Shown: positions 57,546 to 64,000 of the stretch, piece after piece
Position numbering within the stretch: position 1 is the first letter of the stretch
Layout of the letters: each line of letters begins with the position of its first letter
Source: Arthrobacter globiformis
GTDB lineage: Bacteria > Actinomycetota > Actinomycetes > Actinomycetales > Micrococcaceae
Direction: 5' to 3'
Length of the DNA stretch: 64,000 nt
Assembly (NCBI RefSeq): GCF_030817195.1
Contig: NZ_JAUSYZ010000001.1
Span: 1,860,001 to 1,924,000, forward strand
Position numbers and translations under genes: made by a program
Notes under the pieces: model-generated
What the model saw: the letters and a program-made list of their open reading frames with translations, nothing else
What the model was told of the DNA's origin: nothing
The model's database searches: none

Positions 57546-59774
57546 ATGACTACAGACAACATGTTCCGCACCGTCCTGGTGGCCAACCGCGGCGAGATTG
57601 CCTGCAGGGTGATCAGGACCCTGCGCGCCATGGGCATCCGTTCGGTTGCGGTCTACAGCGATGCCGACGCCGGTGCCCGCCACGTGCGCGAAGCCGACGC
57701 CGCCGTCCGGATCGGCCCCGCTGCGGCGGCCCAGAGCTACCTCAGCATCGAGGCGGTCATCAGGGCCTGCCAGGAGACCGGCGCCCAGGCGGTCCACCCC
57801 GGCTACGGATTTCTCAGCGAGAATGCGGACTTCGCCCGGGCACTGGATGCCGCCGGCATCGCCTTCATCGGACCCGGGGCCGAAGCCCTGGATGTCATGG
57901 GGGACAAGATCCGATCGAAGAACCACGTGGCCGGGTACGGCGTTCCGGTGGTCCCGGGCATCGCCGAGCCCGGCATGACGGATGAGGAACTCATCGCCGC
58001 CGCCCCGGCTGTGGGTTTCCCCCTGCTGATCAAGCCCTCGGCGGGTGGCGGTGGCAAGGGAATGCATGCTGTCGAGCGGCCGGAGGACCTGCCGGCCGCC
58101 CTGGCAACCGCGCGGCGCGTGGCTGCGAGCGCGTTTGGAGACGGCACCCTCTTCCTGGAACGCCTGGTGACGTCCCCGCGGCACATCGAGGTGCAGGTCC
58201 TGGCCGACGCGCACGGCAACGTGATCCACCTGGGGGAGCGCGAATGCTCCCTGCAGCGGCGGCACCAGAAGGTCATCGAGGAGGCCCCGTCACCGCTGCT
58301 GGAATCTCTGTCCGACGGCGAGGCAGTCCGTGCGAAGATCGGCGAGGCCGCCTGCCAGGCCGCCCGCAGCGTCCACTACGTCGGCGCCGGCACGGTGGAG
58401 TTCCTCGTCTCGGACGACTCCCCGGACGAGTTCTTCTTCATGGAAATGAACACCCGGCTCCAGGTGGAACATCCGGTGACGGAAATGGTCACCGGCATCG
58501 ACCTCGTCGAATGGCAGGTGCGCGTCGCCGCCGGTGAGGTGCTCACCGTCGGACAGGACGACGTCGAACTTAACGGCCACGCCGCGGAGGCCCGCGTCTA
58601 CGCCGAAACCCCGCACCGGAACTTCCTGCCATCCTCGGGCGAGGTGGTGCTCCTCGACGAAGCAGGCGGCCTCTTCACGCCCGTGGGGCGGCCTGGCCCC
58701 CAAAGGACTGCGGCTGCCGGCGGTGGTTTCCAAAGCCAGGACGTCCGGATCGACTCATCGCTGCTGCCGGGGCTGGAAATCTCCAGCGATTACGACCCCA
58801 TGCTGTCCAAGGTCATCGCCTGGGGAACGGACCGCAAGGCCGCCTTGGACAAACTGGACGCGGCACTGGAGCGGTACACCGTCCTTGGCATCGATACCAA
58901 TGTGGAGTACCTGCGGCTCCTGATTAATGACGACGACGTCCGCGCCGGCCGCCTCGACACCACGCTGATCGACCGCAAGATGCCGGAGCTGGCGTTCCGG
59001 GACATCGGAGACACCGAGCTCACGGCAGCCGCCCTGCCGTTCTGGCTTGGCGACGTCGAGGCTGTTGAAACCGGCGGGGGACAGGTCGGGGGACAGACAG
59101 GTCCCCGGTCCCCATGGGACAGTGCCCGGGGCTGGCGCCTCGGAGCGCCGGCGCCGTGGCGGGTGAGCTTCGGCCTTCCCGGCGGTGCCATGGCCACCGT
59201 GGCCATCACCTGGCAGGGCGACGGCGACGCCCTGGTCCGCGTCGACGACGGACCGGAGCTCGAGGTGCGGGTCCTGGGCACCGGACTCGATGGCACCCGA
59301 CCTGACGTCATCAGATTCGAGCTGGGGGACCAGCAGCACACCTTCGCCATTGGTCTGTCACGGCAGGAACATGCCGACGGCGGCCGTCGCCGGGCTGTGC
59401 GGGCGGGGCATGTCTACGTGGGCCACGGCGGCTGGTCCTGCGGGCTCGAAGTCCTCACCCGCGAGTCCCGCCTGGAGCGGGTGCTGGCCGCCATCGAACG
59501 CGAAGAGGGCGCCGCCGATCCGGAAGTCCGGTCACCCATGCCCGGGACCGTCGTCTCCGTTGCAGTGCGCGACGGCGATCCGGTGACAGCGGGCCAGGTG
59601 CTGCTGTCCGTGGAGGCCATGAAGATGGAACACCAGCTCGTGGCCGAAGTCTCCGGCACCGTCCATATCACCGTTGCCACCGGCGACCTGGTCAAGGCCG
59701 ACCAGGTCCTAGCCACCATTCACGCGGCCGGCACCGCAGCACAGGATCCAACAGAAGAACGTAAGGAGGCCTAG
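57546..59774 (+). CDS. accA1: Acyl-CoA carboxylase biotin carboxylase/BCCP alpha subunit
   Basis: About 742 residues: biotin carboxylase (FRTVLVANRGEIACRVIRTLR; IKPSAGGGGKGMHAV ATP loop; EMNTRLQVEHPVTE), a middle region with two longer Gly/Pro-rich insertions (residues about 385-400 and 515-530), and a C-terminal biotin carboxyl-carrier domain with the biotin Lys in SVEAMKMEHQ. It loads CO2 on biotin for AccD1. ATG 57546 is used; GTG 57534, which overlaps the accD1 stop as GTGA, gives four more residues. With accD1 it acts on 3-methylcrotonyl-CoA in leucine breakdown (inference from family and order). Confidence 0.9.
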   Translation: MTTDNMFRTVLVANRGEIACRVIRTLRAMGIRSVAVYSDADAGARHVREADAAVRIGPAAAAQSYLSIEAVIRACQETGAQAVHPGYGFLSENADFARALDAAGIAFIGPGAEALDVMGDKIRSKNHVAGYGVPVVPGIAEPGMTDEELIAAAPAVGFPLLIKPSAGGGGKGMHAVERPEDLPAALATARRVAASAFGDGTLFLERLVTSPRHIEVQVLADAHGNVIHLGERECSLQRRHQKVIEEAPSPLLESLSDGEAVRAKIGEAACQAARSVHYVGAGTVEFLVSDDSPDEFFFMEMNTRLQVEHPVTEMVTGIDLVEWQVRVAAGEVLTVGQDDVELNGHAAEARVYAETPHRNFLPSSGEVVLLDEAGGLFTPVGRPGPQRTAAAGGGFQSQDVRIDSSLLPGLEISSDYDPMLSKVIAWGTDRKAALDKLDAALERYTVLGIDTNVEYLRLLINDDDVRAGRLDTTLIDRKMPELAFRDIGDTELTAAALPFWLGDVEAVETGGGQVGGQTGPRSPWDSARGWRLGAPAPWRVSFGLPGGAMATVAITWQGDGDALVRVDDGPELEVRVLGTGLDGTRPDVIRFELGDQQHTFAIGLSRQEHADGGRRRAVRAGHVYVGHGGWSCGLEVLTRESRLERVLAAIEREEGAADPEVRSPMPGTVVSVAVRDGDPVTAGQVLLSVEAMKMEHQLVAEVSGTVHITVATGDLVKADQVLATIHAAGTAAQDPTEERKEA

Positions 59775-59776
59775 CC

Positions 59777-60952
59777 ATGGCCGATTTTGACCTCAGCGAG
59801 GAATACCAGGACCTCAGCAAGACCGTCCGCGAATTCGCCGACGAGGTGGTGGCCCCCGTCTCCACCAAGCACGACGAGGAACACAGCTTCCCCTACGAAG
59901 TGGTGTCGCAAATGGCGGACATGGGGCTGTTCGGCCTGCCGTTCCCGGAGGAGTACGGCGGCATGGGCGGCGACTACTTCGCGCTGGCCCTCGCGCTGGA
60001 ACAGCTGGGGCGGGTGGACCAGTCCGTCGCCATCACGCTGGAGGCAGGGGTGTCCCTTGGCGCCATGCCCGTATACCGTTTCGGCACCGAGGCCCAGAAA
60101 CAGGAGTGGCTTCCGCTGCTCGCATCCGGAAAGGCGCTCGCCGGCTTTGGCCTGACTGAGCCGGAGGCCGGCTCGGACGCCGGTGGCACGAAGACCACGG
60201 CCCGGCTGGAAGGCAGTGGAGACACAAAACACTGGGTCATCAACGGCAACAAGGAGTTCATCACCAACTCGGGAACCGACATCAGCAAACTGGTGACCGT
60301 CACCGCCGTCACCGGCCAGCATGAGCGCAAGGACGGCAGCATCAAGAAGGAAATCTCCACCATCCTGGTGCCCACCGACACGCCCGGCTTCAAAGCGGAA
60401 AAGGCCTACAACAAGGTGGGCTGGAACGCCTCGGACACCCACCCCCTGACGCTGCGTGACGTCACCGTCCCCGAGGCGAACCTGCTGGGGGAGCGCGGAC
60501 GCGGCTACGCCAACTTCCTGTCCATCCTGGACGAGGGCAGGATCGCCATCGCCGCCCTGGCCACCGGCGCGGCACAGGGCTGCGTAGACCTTTCGGTCCG
60601 CTACGCGAAGGACCGCAGCGCCTTCGGGACCAATATCGGCAAGCACCAGGCGATCGCCTTCAAGATCGCCCGCATGCAGGCACGCGCCCACACGGCCCGT
60701 CTCGCGTACTACGATGCGGCTGCCCGGATGCTCGTCGGCAAGCCGTTCAAGACCCAGGCGGCCATCGCTAAGATGGTCGCAGGCGAGGCGGCCATGGACA
60801 ATGCGCGGGATGCCACCCAGGTATTCGGCGGCTATGGCTTCATCAATGAGTTCACCGTGGCGCGCCACTACCGGGACTCCAAGATCCTGGAGATCGGGGA
60901 GGGCACCACGGAGGTCCAGCTGATGCTGATCGCCCGGGAACTCGGGCTGTAG
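59777..60952 (+). CDS. Acyl-CoA dehydrogenase of the leucine operon (FadE19-like)
   Basis: 391-residue FAD enzyme. GFGLTEPEAGSDAGGTKTTA and WVINGNKEFITNSGTDISKLV are the FAD/substrate loops; QVFGGYGFINEF and ILEIGEGTTEVQLMLIARELGL form the C-terminal region. The operon position calls for isovaleryl-CoA dehydrogenase. However, the catalytic Glu is at the usual EGT site (GEGTTEVQ), whereas isovaleryl-CoA dehydrogenases carry Ala or Gly there and use a Glu elsewhere; so a short/branched-chain type is indicated. AAGGAGG lies 7 bases before the ATG, and the start is 3 bases after the accA1 stop. Confidence 0.88.
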   Translation: MADFDLSEEYQDLSKTVREFADEVVAPVSTKHDEEHSFPYEVVSQMADMGLFGLPFPEEYGGMGGDYFALALALEQLGRVDQSVAITLEAGVSLGAMPVYRFGTEAQKQEWLPLLASGKALAGFGLTEPEAGSDAGGTKTTARLEGSGDTKHWVINGNKEFITNSGTDISKLVTVTAVTGQHERKDGSIKKEISTILVPTDTPGFKAEKAYNKVGWNASDTHPLTLRDVTVPEANLLGERGRGYANFLSILDEGRIAIAALATGAAQGCVDLSVRYAKDRSAFGTNIGKHQAIAFKIARMQARAHTARLAYYDAAARMLVGKPFKTQAAIAKMVAGEAAMDNARDATQVFGGYGFINEFTVARHYRDSKILEIGEGTTEVQLMLIARELGL

Positions 60953-61006
60953 CAGGCCCGGTGGCCGTGTCTGTCGAAGTCTGTGGAGACGCCGAAAGGA
61001 TCAACG

Positions 61007-61849
61007 ATGATTGACAAGGTTGTTGCCAGCGCTGACGAAGCGGTCGCCGACATTCCCGACGGCGCGTCGCTCGCCGTCGGGGGTTTTGGACTGTGCGGGA
61101 TCCCGGTGGCGCTCATCGATGCCCTTCACCGCCATGGCACCAAGGACCTGGAGACCGTCAGCAACAACTGCGGCGTGGACGACTGGGGCCTGGGAATCCT
61201 CCTCCGGGACGGCAGGATCCGCCGGACTGTCAGCTCGTACGTGGGGGAGAACAAGGAATTCGCCCGGCAGTACCTCGCCGGCGAACTGGAGGTGGTCCTG
61301 ACCCCGCAGGGCACCCTGGCCGAGAAGTTGCGCGCCGGCGGCGCCGGCATACCCGCCTTCTACACCAAGGCGGGGGTGGGGACCCAGGTGTCCGACGGCG
61401 GCCTGCCCCAGAAATACGACGCCGACGGAGGCATCGCCATCGCGTCACCGCCCAAGGAAGTGCGGAACTTCGACGGCGTCGACTACGTGCTGGAGGAGTC
61501 GCTGACCCCCGACTACGGCCTGGTCCATGCCTGGAAGGGCGACCGCCACGGGAACCTGGTCTTCCACGCCACGGCCATGAACTTCAACCCCCTTTGCGCC
61601 ATGGCAGGACGGACCACGATCGCGGAGGTGGAAGAACTCGTGGAGCCGGGCGAGCTGGATCCCGAACACGTCCACCTGCCCGGCATCTTCGTGCAGCGGG
61701 TGGTCGTGGTGCCCGAGTCCGAGAAGCGCATTGAAAAGCGGACGGTAGCACTGTCCGCGGCGTCGGCCACCCAGTCAGGGAGCACCGGAACTGCAGAAAC
61801 CATTGGCGCAGCGGGAACCACCGGAACCACCGAACAGGCAGGAGCGTAG
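61007..61849 (+). CDS. scoA: 3-oxoacid CoA-transferase subunit A
   Basis: 280-residue alpha subunit of a succinyl-CoA:3-ketoacid (acetoacetate) CoA-transferase. SLAVGGFGLCGIPVALIDAL and TVSNNCGVDDWGLGILL are the family blocks, followed by GGIPAFYT-like AGIPAFYTKAGVGT and AMNFNPLCAMAGRTTIAEVEE. The last 40 residues are a Ser/Gly/Thr/Ala low-complexity tail not usual in the family. ATG 61007 is chosen (AAAGGA 6 bases upstream); the GTG at 60983 is eight codons earlier. Subunit B follows after 2 bases. Confidence 0.92.
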   Translation: MIDKVVASADEAVADIPDGASLAVGGFGLCGIPVALIDALHRHGTKDLETVSNNCGVDDWGLGILLRDGRIRRTVSSYVGENKEFARQYLAGELEVVLTPQGTLAEKLRAGGAGIPAFYTKAGVGTQVSDGGLPQKYDADGGIAIASPPKEVRNFDGVDYVLEESLTPDYGLVHAWKGDRHGNLVFHATAMNFNPLCAMAGRTTIAEVEELVEPGELDPEHVHLPGIFVQRVVVVPESEKRIEKRTVALSAASATQSGSTGTAETIGAAGTTGTTEQAGA

Positions 61850-61851
61850 CC

Positions 61852-62592
61852 ATGGACCTGAACAGCACGCAGGCGCAGCCGCCCCGTCCCGAGGCCGTCC
61901 GCCATGAGTACCGCCGGGCCGCTTCCTCCCACCCCGAGGGCAAGGGCTGGACACGCAATGAGCTCGCCGCCCGCGTGGCGCAGGAGCTGAGCAACGGCCA
62001 GTACGTGAACCTCGGAATCGGCATGCCCACGCTCATCCCGAACTACATCCCGGCCGGTGTTGAAGTGGTCCTGCACTCCGAGAACGGCATCCTCGGCGTC
62101 GGCCCGTACCCCGGCGAGGACGAAGTGGATCCGGACCTGATCAACGCCGGTAAGGAGACCGTCACCGTCAACAAGGGTGCCGCGTTTTTCGACTCCGCGC
62201 AGTCCTTCGGCATGATCCGCGGGGGGCATGTGGACGTGGCCGTACTCGGCGCCATGGAGGTGGCCGCCAACGGGGACCTCGCCAACTGGATGATCCCCGG
62301 AAAGATGGTCAAGGGGATGGGCGGCGCCATGGACCTGGTCTTCGGCGCCAAAAAAGTGATTGTCATGATGGAACACGTGGACCGCAGCGGGAAACCGAAG
62401 ATCGTGGATCGCTGTTCACTGCCTTTGACCGGCAAGGCCTGTGTGGACCGCATCATCACGGACCTCGCCGTCCTTGACGTGACTCCCGACGGCCTGGTCC
62501 TGCGCGAACTCGCCCCCAATGTGTCTGCGGAGGATGTTGCCGCGGCCACCGGTGCGGAGCTGTTCGAGGAAGACCAGGAACTCACCGTATGA
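61852..62592 (+). CDS. scoB: 3-oxoacid CoA-transferase subunit B
   Basis: 246-residue beta subunit. NGQYVNLGIGMPTLIPNYIP and VLHSENGILGVGPYP hold the catalytic Glu (the SENG loop), which forms the glutamyl-CoA intermediate. NKGAAFFDSAQSFGMIRGGH and KMVKGMGGAMDLVFGAKKVIV are further hallmarks. A ~25-residue Pro/Arg-rich N-terminal extension (QAQPPRPEAVRHEYRRA) precedes the fold. It uses succinyl-CoA to activate acetoacetate to acetoacetyl-CoA, or another CoA donor in this operon. It overlaps the MaoC start by 4 bases. Confidence 0.92.
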   Translation: MDLNSTQAQPPRPEAVRHEYRRAASSHPEGKGWTRNELAARVAQELSNGQYVNLGIGMPTLIPNYIPAGVEVVLHSENGILGVGPYPGEDEVDPDLINAGKETVTVNKGAAFFDSAQSFGMIRGGHVDVAVLGAMEVAANGDLANWMIPGKMVKGMGGAMDLVFGAKKVIVMMEHVDRSGKPKIVDRCSLPLTGKACVDRIITDLAVLDVTPDGLVLRELAPNVSAEDVAAATGAELFEEDQELTV

Positions 62593-63140
62593 CGCCGAAC
62601 CCTGAGCAGAGTGCAGCCGGGGTTTCGACGGGCTCAACCACCGGCGGTGCCCGCGTCGTTGAGCAGCGGGGTCTCTATTTTGAGGAACTCGAGGAAGGCG
62701 TCGTTTACGCCCACCGTCCAGGCCGGACCGTCACGGAAACGGACAACGTGCTGTTCACCACCATGACCATGAACACGCAGGGGCTGCACCTGGACGCGGC
62801 ATGGAGCGCGGGCCAGCCCTTCGGCCAGCGGCTGGTCAACTCCATGTTCACGCTCGCGACGGTGGTGGGTCAGTCCGTCGGCCAGCTGACCCAGGGCACC
62901 ATCATCGCGCAGCTGGGGCTGACCGACGTCTCTTTCCCTCACCCGCTCTACCACGGTGACACGCTCTATACAGAGACCGCCATCACCGGCAAACGGCTGT
63001 CCGGGTCACGGCCGGGGCAGGGCGTCGTCACCATGCAGCACACCGGCCGCAACCAGGACGGAACCGTGGTGGCACTGGCCACGCGCAGCTGCCTGATGTG
63101 GACGCGCGAGGCGCATATAGAGGCGCAGCGGGGCAAATAA
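62589..63140 (+). CDS. MaoC-family (hot-dog) dehydratase
   Basis: 183-residue single-hot-dog MaoC-like hydratase. GLYFEELEEGVVYAHRPGRTVTETDNVLFT is the family start; the core has SMFTLATVVGQSVGQLTQGT. The catalytic Asp/His pair was not located with certainty, and HPLYHGDTLY is the C-terminal block. In M. tuberculosis the gene in this place is Rv2499c, next to the CitE-like lyase Rv2498c. It may hydrate 3-methylglutaconyl-CoA or itaconyl-CoA in (R)-specific fashion (inference). The ~25-residue N-terminal extension is partly encoded by a 19-bp repeat. ATGA overlap with scoB. Confidence 0.82.
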   Translation: MTPNPEQSAAGVSTGSTTGGARVVEQRGLYFEELEEGVVYAHRPGRTVTETDNVLFTTMTMNTQGLHLDAAWSAGQPFGQRLVNSMFTLATVVGQSVGQLTQGTIIAQLGLTDVSFPHPLYHGDTLYTETAITGKRLSGSRPGQGVVTMQHTGRNQDGTVVALATRSCLMWTREAHIEAQRGK

Positions 63141-63155
63141 TCGGACAATGGCTGT

Positions 63156-63986
63156 ATGACTTTTGTGATGGGCCCCGCCCTGCTGTTCTGCCCTGCTGAC
63201 CGCCCCGAACGCTTCCAAAAGGCCGCCGAGCGCGCCGACGCCGTCATCCTGGACCTCGAGGATGCCGTGGCGGCGCCGGACAAACAGCGGGCACGGGGCG
63301 CCATCCTCGCCCAGCTCGGCGGCTCCGGCGAGGGGCCGGAGCTCGACCCCAGCCGGACCATCATCAGGATCAATCCGGCGGGCACCGAGGACTTCGAGAA
63401 GGACCTGCACTGCCTGGCCCACACTCCCTACCGCACGGTCATGCTCGCCAAGGCGGAGGGCGTGAGCCAGCTCCGGGCCCTACCGGACTTCCACGTGATT
63501 GCCCTGTGCGAGACGGCCGCGGGCGTGGTCCACGCACCCGCCATTGCTGCCGAACCCAACGTGGTGGCCATGATGTGGGGGGCAGAGGACCTGCTTGCCT
63601 CCCTCGGCGGCACTTCCAGCAGGAACGACGACGGCGGCTACCGCGCCGTTGCCCTGCATGCCCGCTCCTCCGTGCTCCTGGCAGCGGGTGCAGCCGGCAA
63701 GCAGGCCGTCGACGCCGTCTACGTGAACATCCCCGACCTTGACGGGCTCGCCGCGGAGGCCCGGGACGCCGCCGCATCCGGGTTCGGCTCCAAAGCCTGC
63801 ATCCACCCCAGCCAGGTGGCCGCCGTCCGGGCCGCCTACGCGCCGTCGAACGAGGACGTCGCCGATGCCACCCGCCTGCTGGAGGCCGCCAAGGAAGCCG
63901 GGACCGGCGTGTTCCAATACCAGGGCCGGATGATCGACGGTCCCATCCTTCGGCATGCAGAGTCGGTGCTCCGCAGAGCCCGCTAG
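63156..63986 (+). CDS. citE: CitE-like (HpcH/HpaI) beta-hydroxyacyl-CoA lyase
   Basis: 276-residue TIM-barrel lyase of the citrate-lyase-beta/HpcH-HpaI family. PALLFCPADRPERFQKAAERADAV and ILDLEDAVAAPDKQRAR (Asp/Glu metal site) start the barrel. RINPAGTEDFEKDL, IALCETAAGVVHAPAIAAEP (metal Glu) and MMWGAEDLLASLGG (metal Asp) follow, with SKACIHPSQVAAVRAAYAPS near the end. It lacks citrate-lyase partner genes. In the same position M. tuberculosis Rv2498c cleaves citramalyl-CoA and HMG-CoA-type substrates; a matching role is likely. It is 15 bases after the MaoC stop, and a start at ATG 63171 is possible. Confidence 0.86.
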   Translation: MTFVMGPALLFCPADRPERFQKAAERADAVILDLEDAVAAPDKQRARGAILAQLGGSGEGPELDPSRTIIRINPAGTEDFEKDLHCLAHTPYRTVMLAKAEGVSQLRALPDFHVIALCETAAGVVHAPAIAAEPNVVAMMWGAEDLLASLGGTSSRNDDGGYRAVALHARSSVLLAAGAAGKQAVDAVYVNIPDLDGLAAEARDAAASGFGSKACIHPSQVAAVRAAYAPSNEDVADATRLLEAAKEAGTGVFQYQGRMIDGPILRHAESVLRRAR

Positions 63987-64000
63987 GTTCCGCGGAGCCC

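Overview
The window is about two-thirds GC and reads as a chromosomal segment of a high-GC actinobacterium of the Arthrobacter/Pseudarthrobacter type (Micrococcales). This rests on a SAM-IV riboswitch ahead of metX, a DUF222/HNH protein, a Holin-X family protein, a DivIVA-domain gene after cdsA, and a bkd/leucine-catabolism block ordered much like the Mycobacterium Rv2495c-Rv2506c region. No rRNA, CRISPR array or prophage was seen. The one clear mobile element is a complete IS481-family copy.

Layout. 0-9 kb: 3' end of a CPBP protease, a VOC protein, metX behind a SAM-IV aptamer, then an uptake/oxidation group (MHS permease, zinc alcohol dehydrogenase, LysR regulator, mmsB, mmsA). 9-16.5 kb: accessory stretch with a DUF222/HNH protein, a lipoprotein, the IS (11449-12521, with a 6-bp target duplication), a SHOCT membrane protein, a winged-helix protein, two hydrolases and an S4 protein. 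16.5-28.7 kb: DMT transporter, glyS, GNAT protein, lipid-acyltransferase group, YibE/F, then dusB-dgt-dnaG. 28.7-37.2 kb: two tRNA-Asn copies, a Bcr/CflA exporter, a Holin-X / CDP-alcohol phosphatidyltransferase / DMT / GT4 run, a CAU tRNA, an acyl-CoA dehydrogenase and an M23 peptidase. 37.2-42.6 kb: the conserved rpsB-tsf-pyrH-frr-cdsA block plus a DivIVA-domain gene.

42.6-50.6 kb: a LytS/LytTR two-component system sits between two sodium:solute symporters, each with a small membrane partner, transcribed away from each other. A CRP/GlxR-like site lies in the divergent gap. DUF4383 and other small membrane genes follow. 50.7-64 kb: an Lrp regulator faces the bkd operon (E1 alpha, E1 beta, E2; E3 is not here), with a perfect CRP/GlxR-type palindrome between them. 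A TetR regulator then faces a seven-gene operon: biotin-dependent carboxylase beta and alpha subunits, acyl-CoA dehydrogenase, CoA-transferase A and B, MaoC hydratase and CitE-like lyase.

How it works together: the right-hand 13 kb can be read as a branched-chain amino-acid (leucine) route from 2-oxoacid to acetyl-CoA plus acetoacetate, with acetoacetate activated by the CoA-transferase. The left-hand mms genes complete the valine end (3-hydroxyisobutyrate to propionyl-CoA). The symporter region probably serves uptake of small carboxylates such as acetate or pyruvate. The most notable sequence-level observations are the IS481 copy that sits on the stop codon of its neighbour and borrows the duplicated TAG for its own transposase, the hairpin that would hide the transposase start in read-through RNA, a truncated second riboswitch-like segment, and an intergenic-type 19-bp palindromic repeat that has become coding sequence in two proteins.
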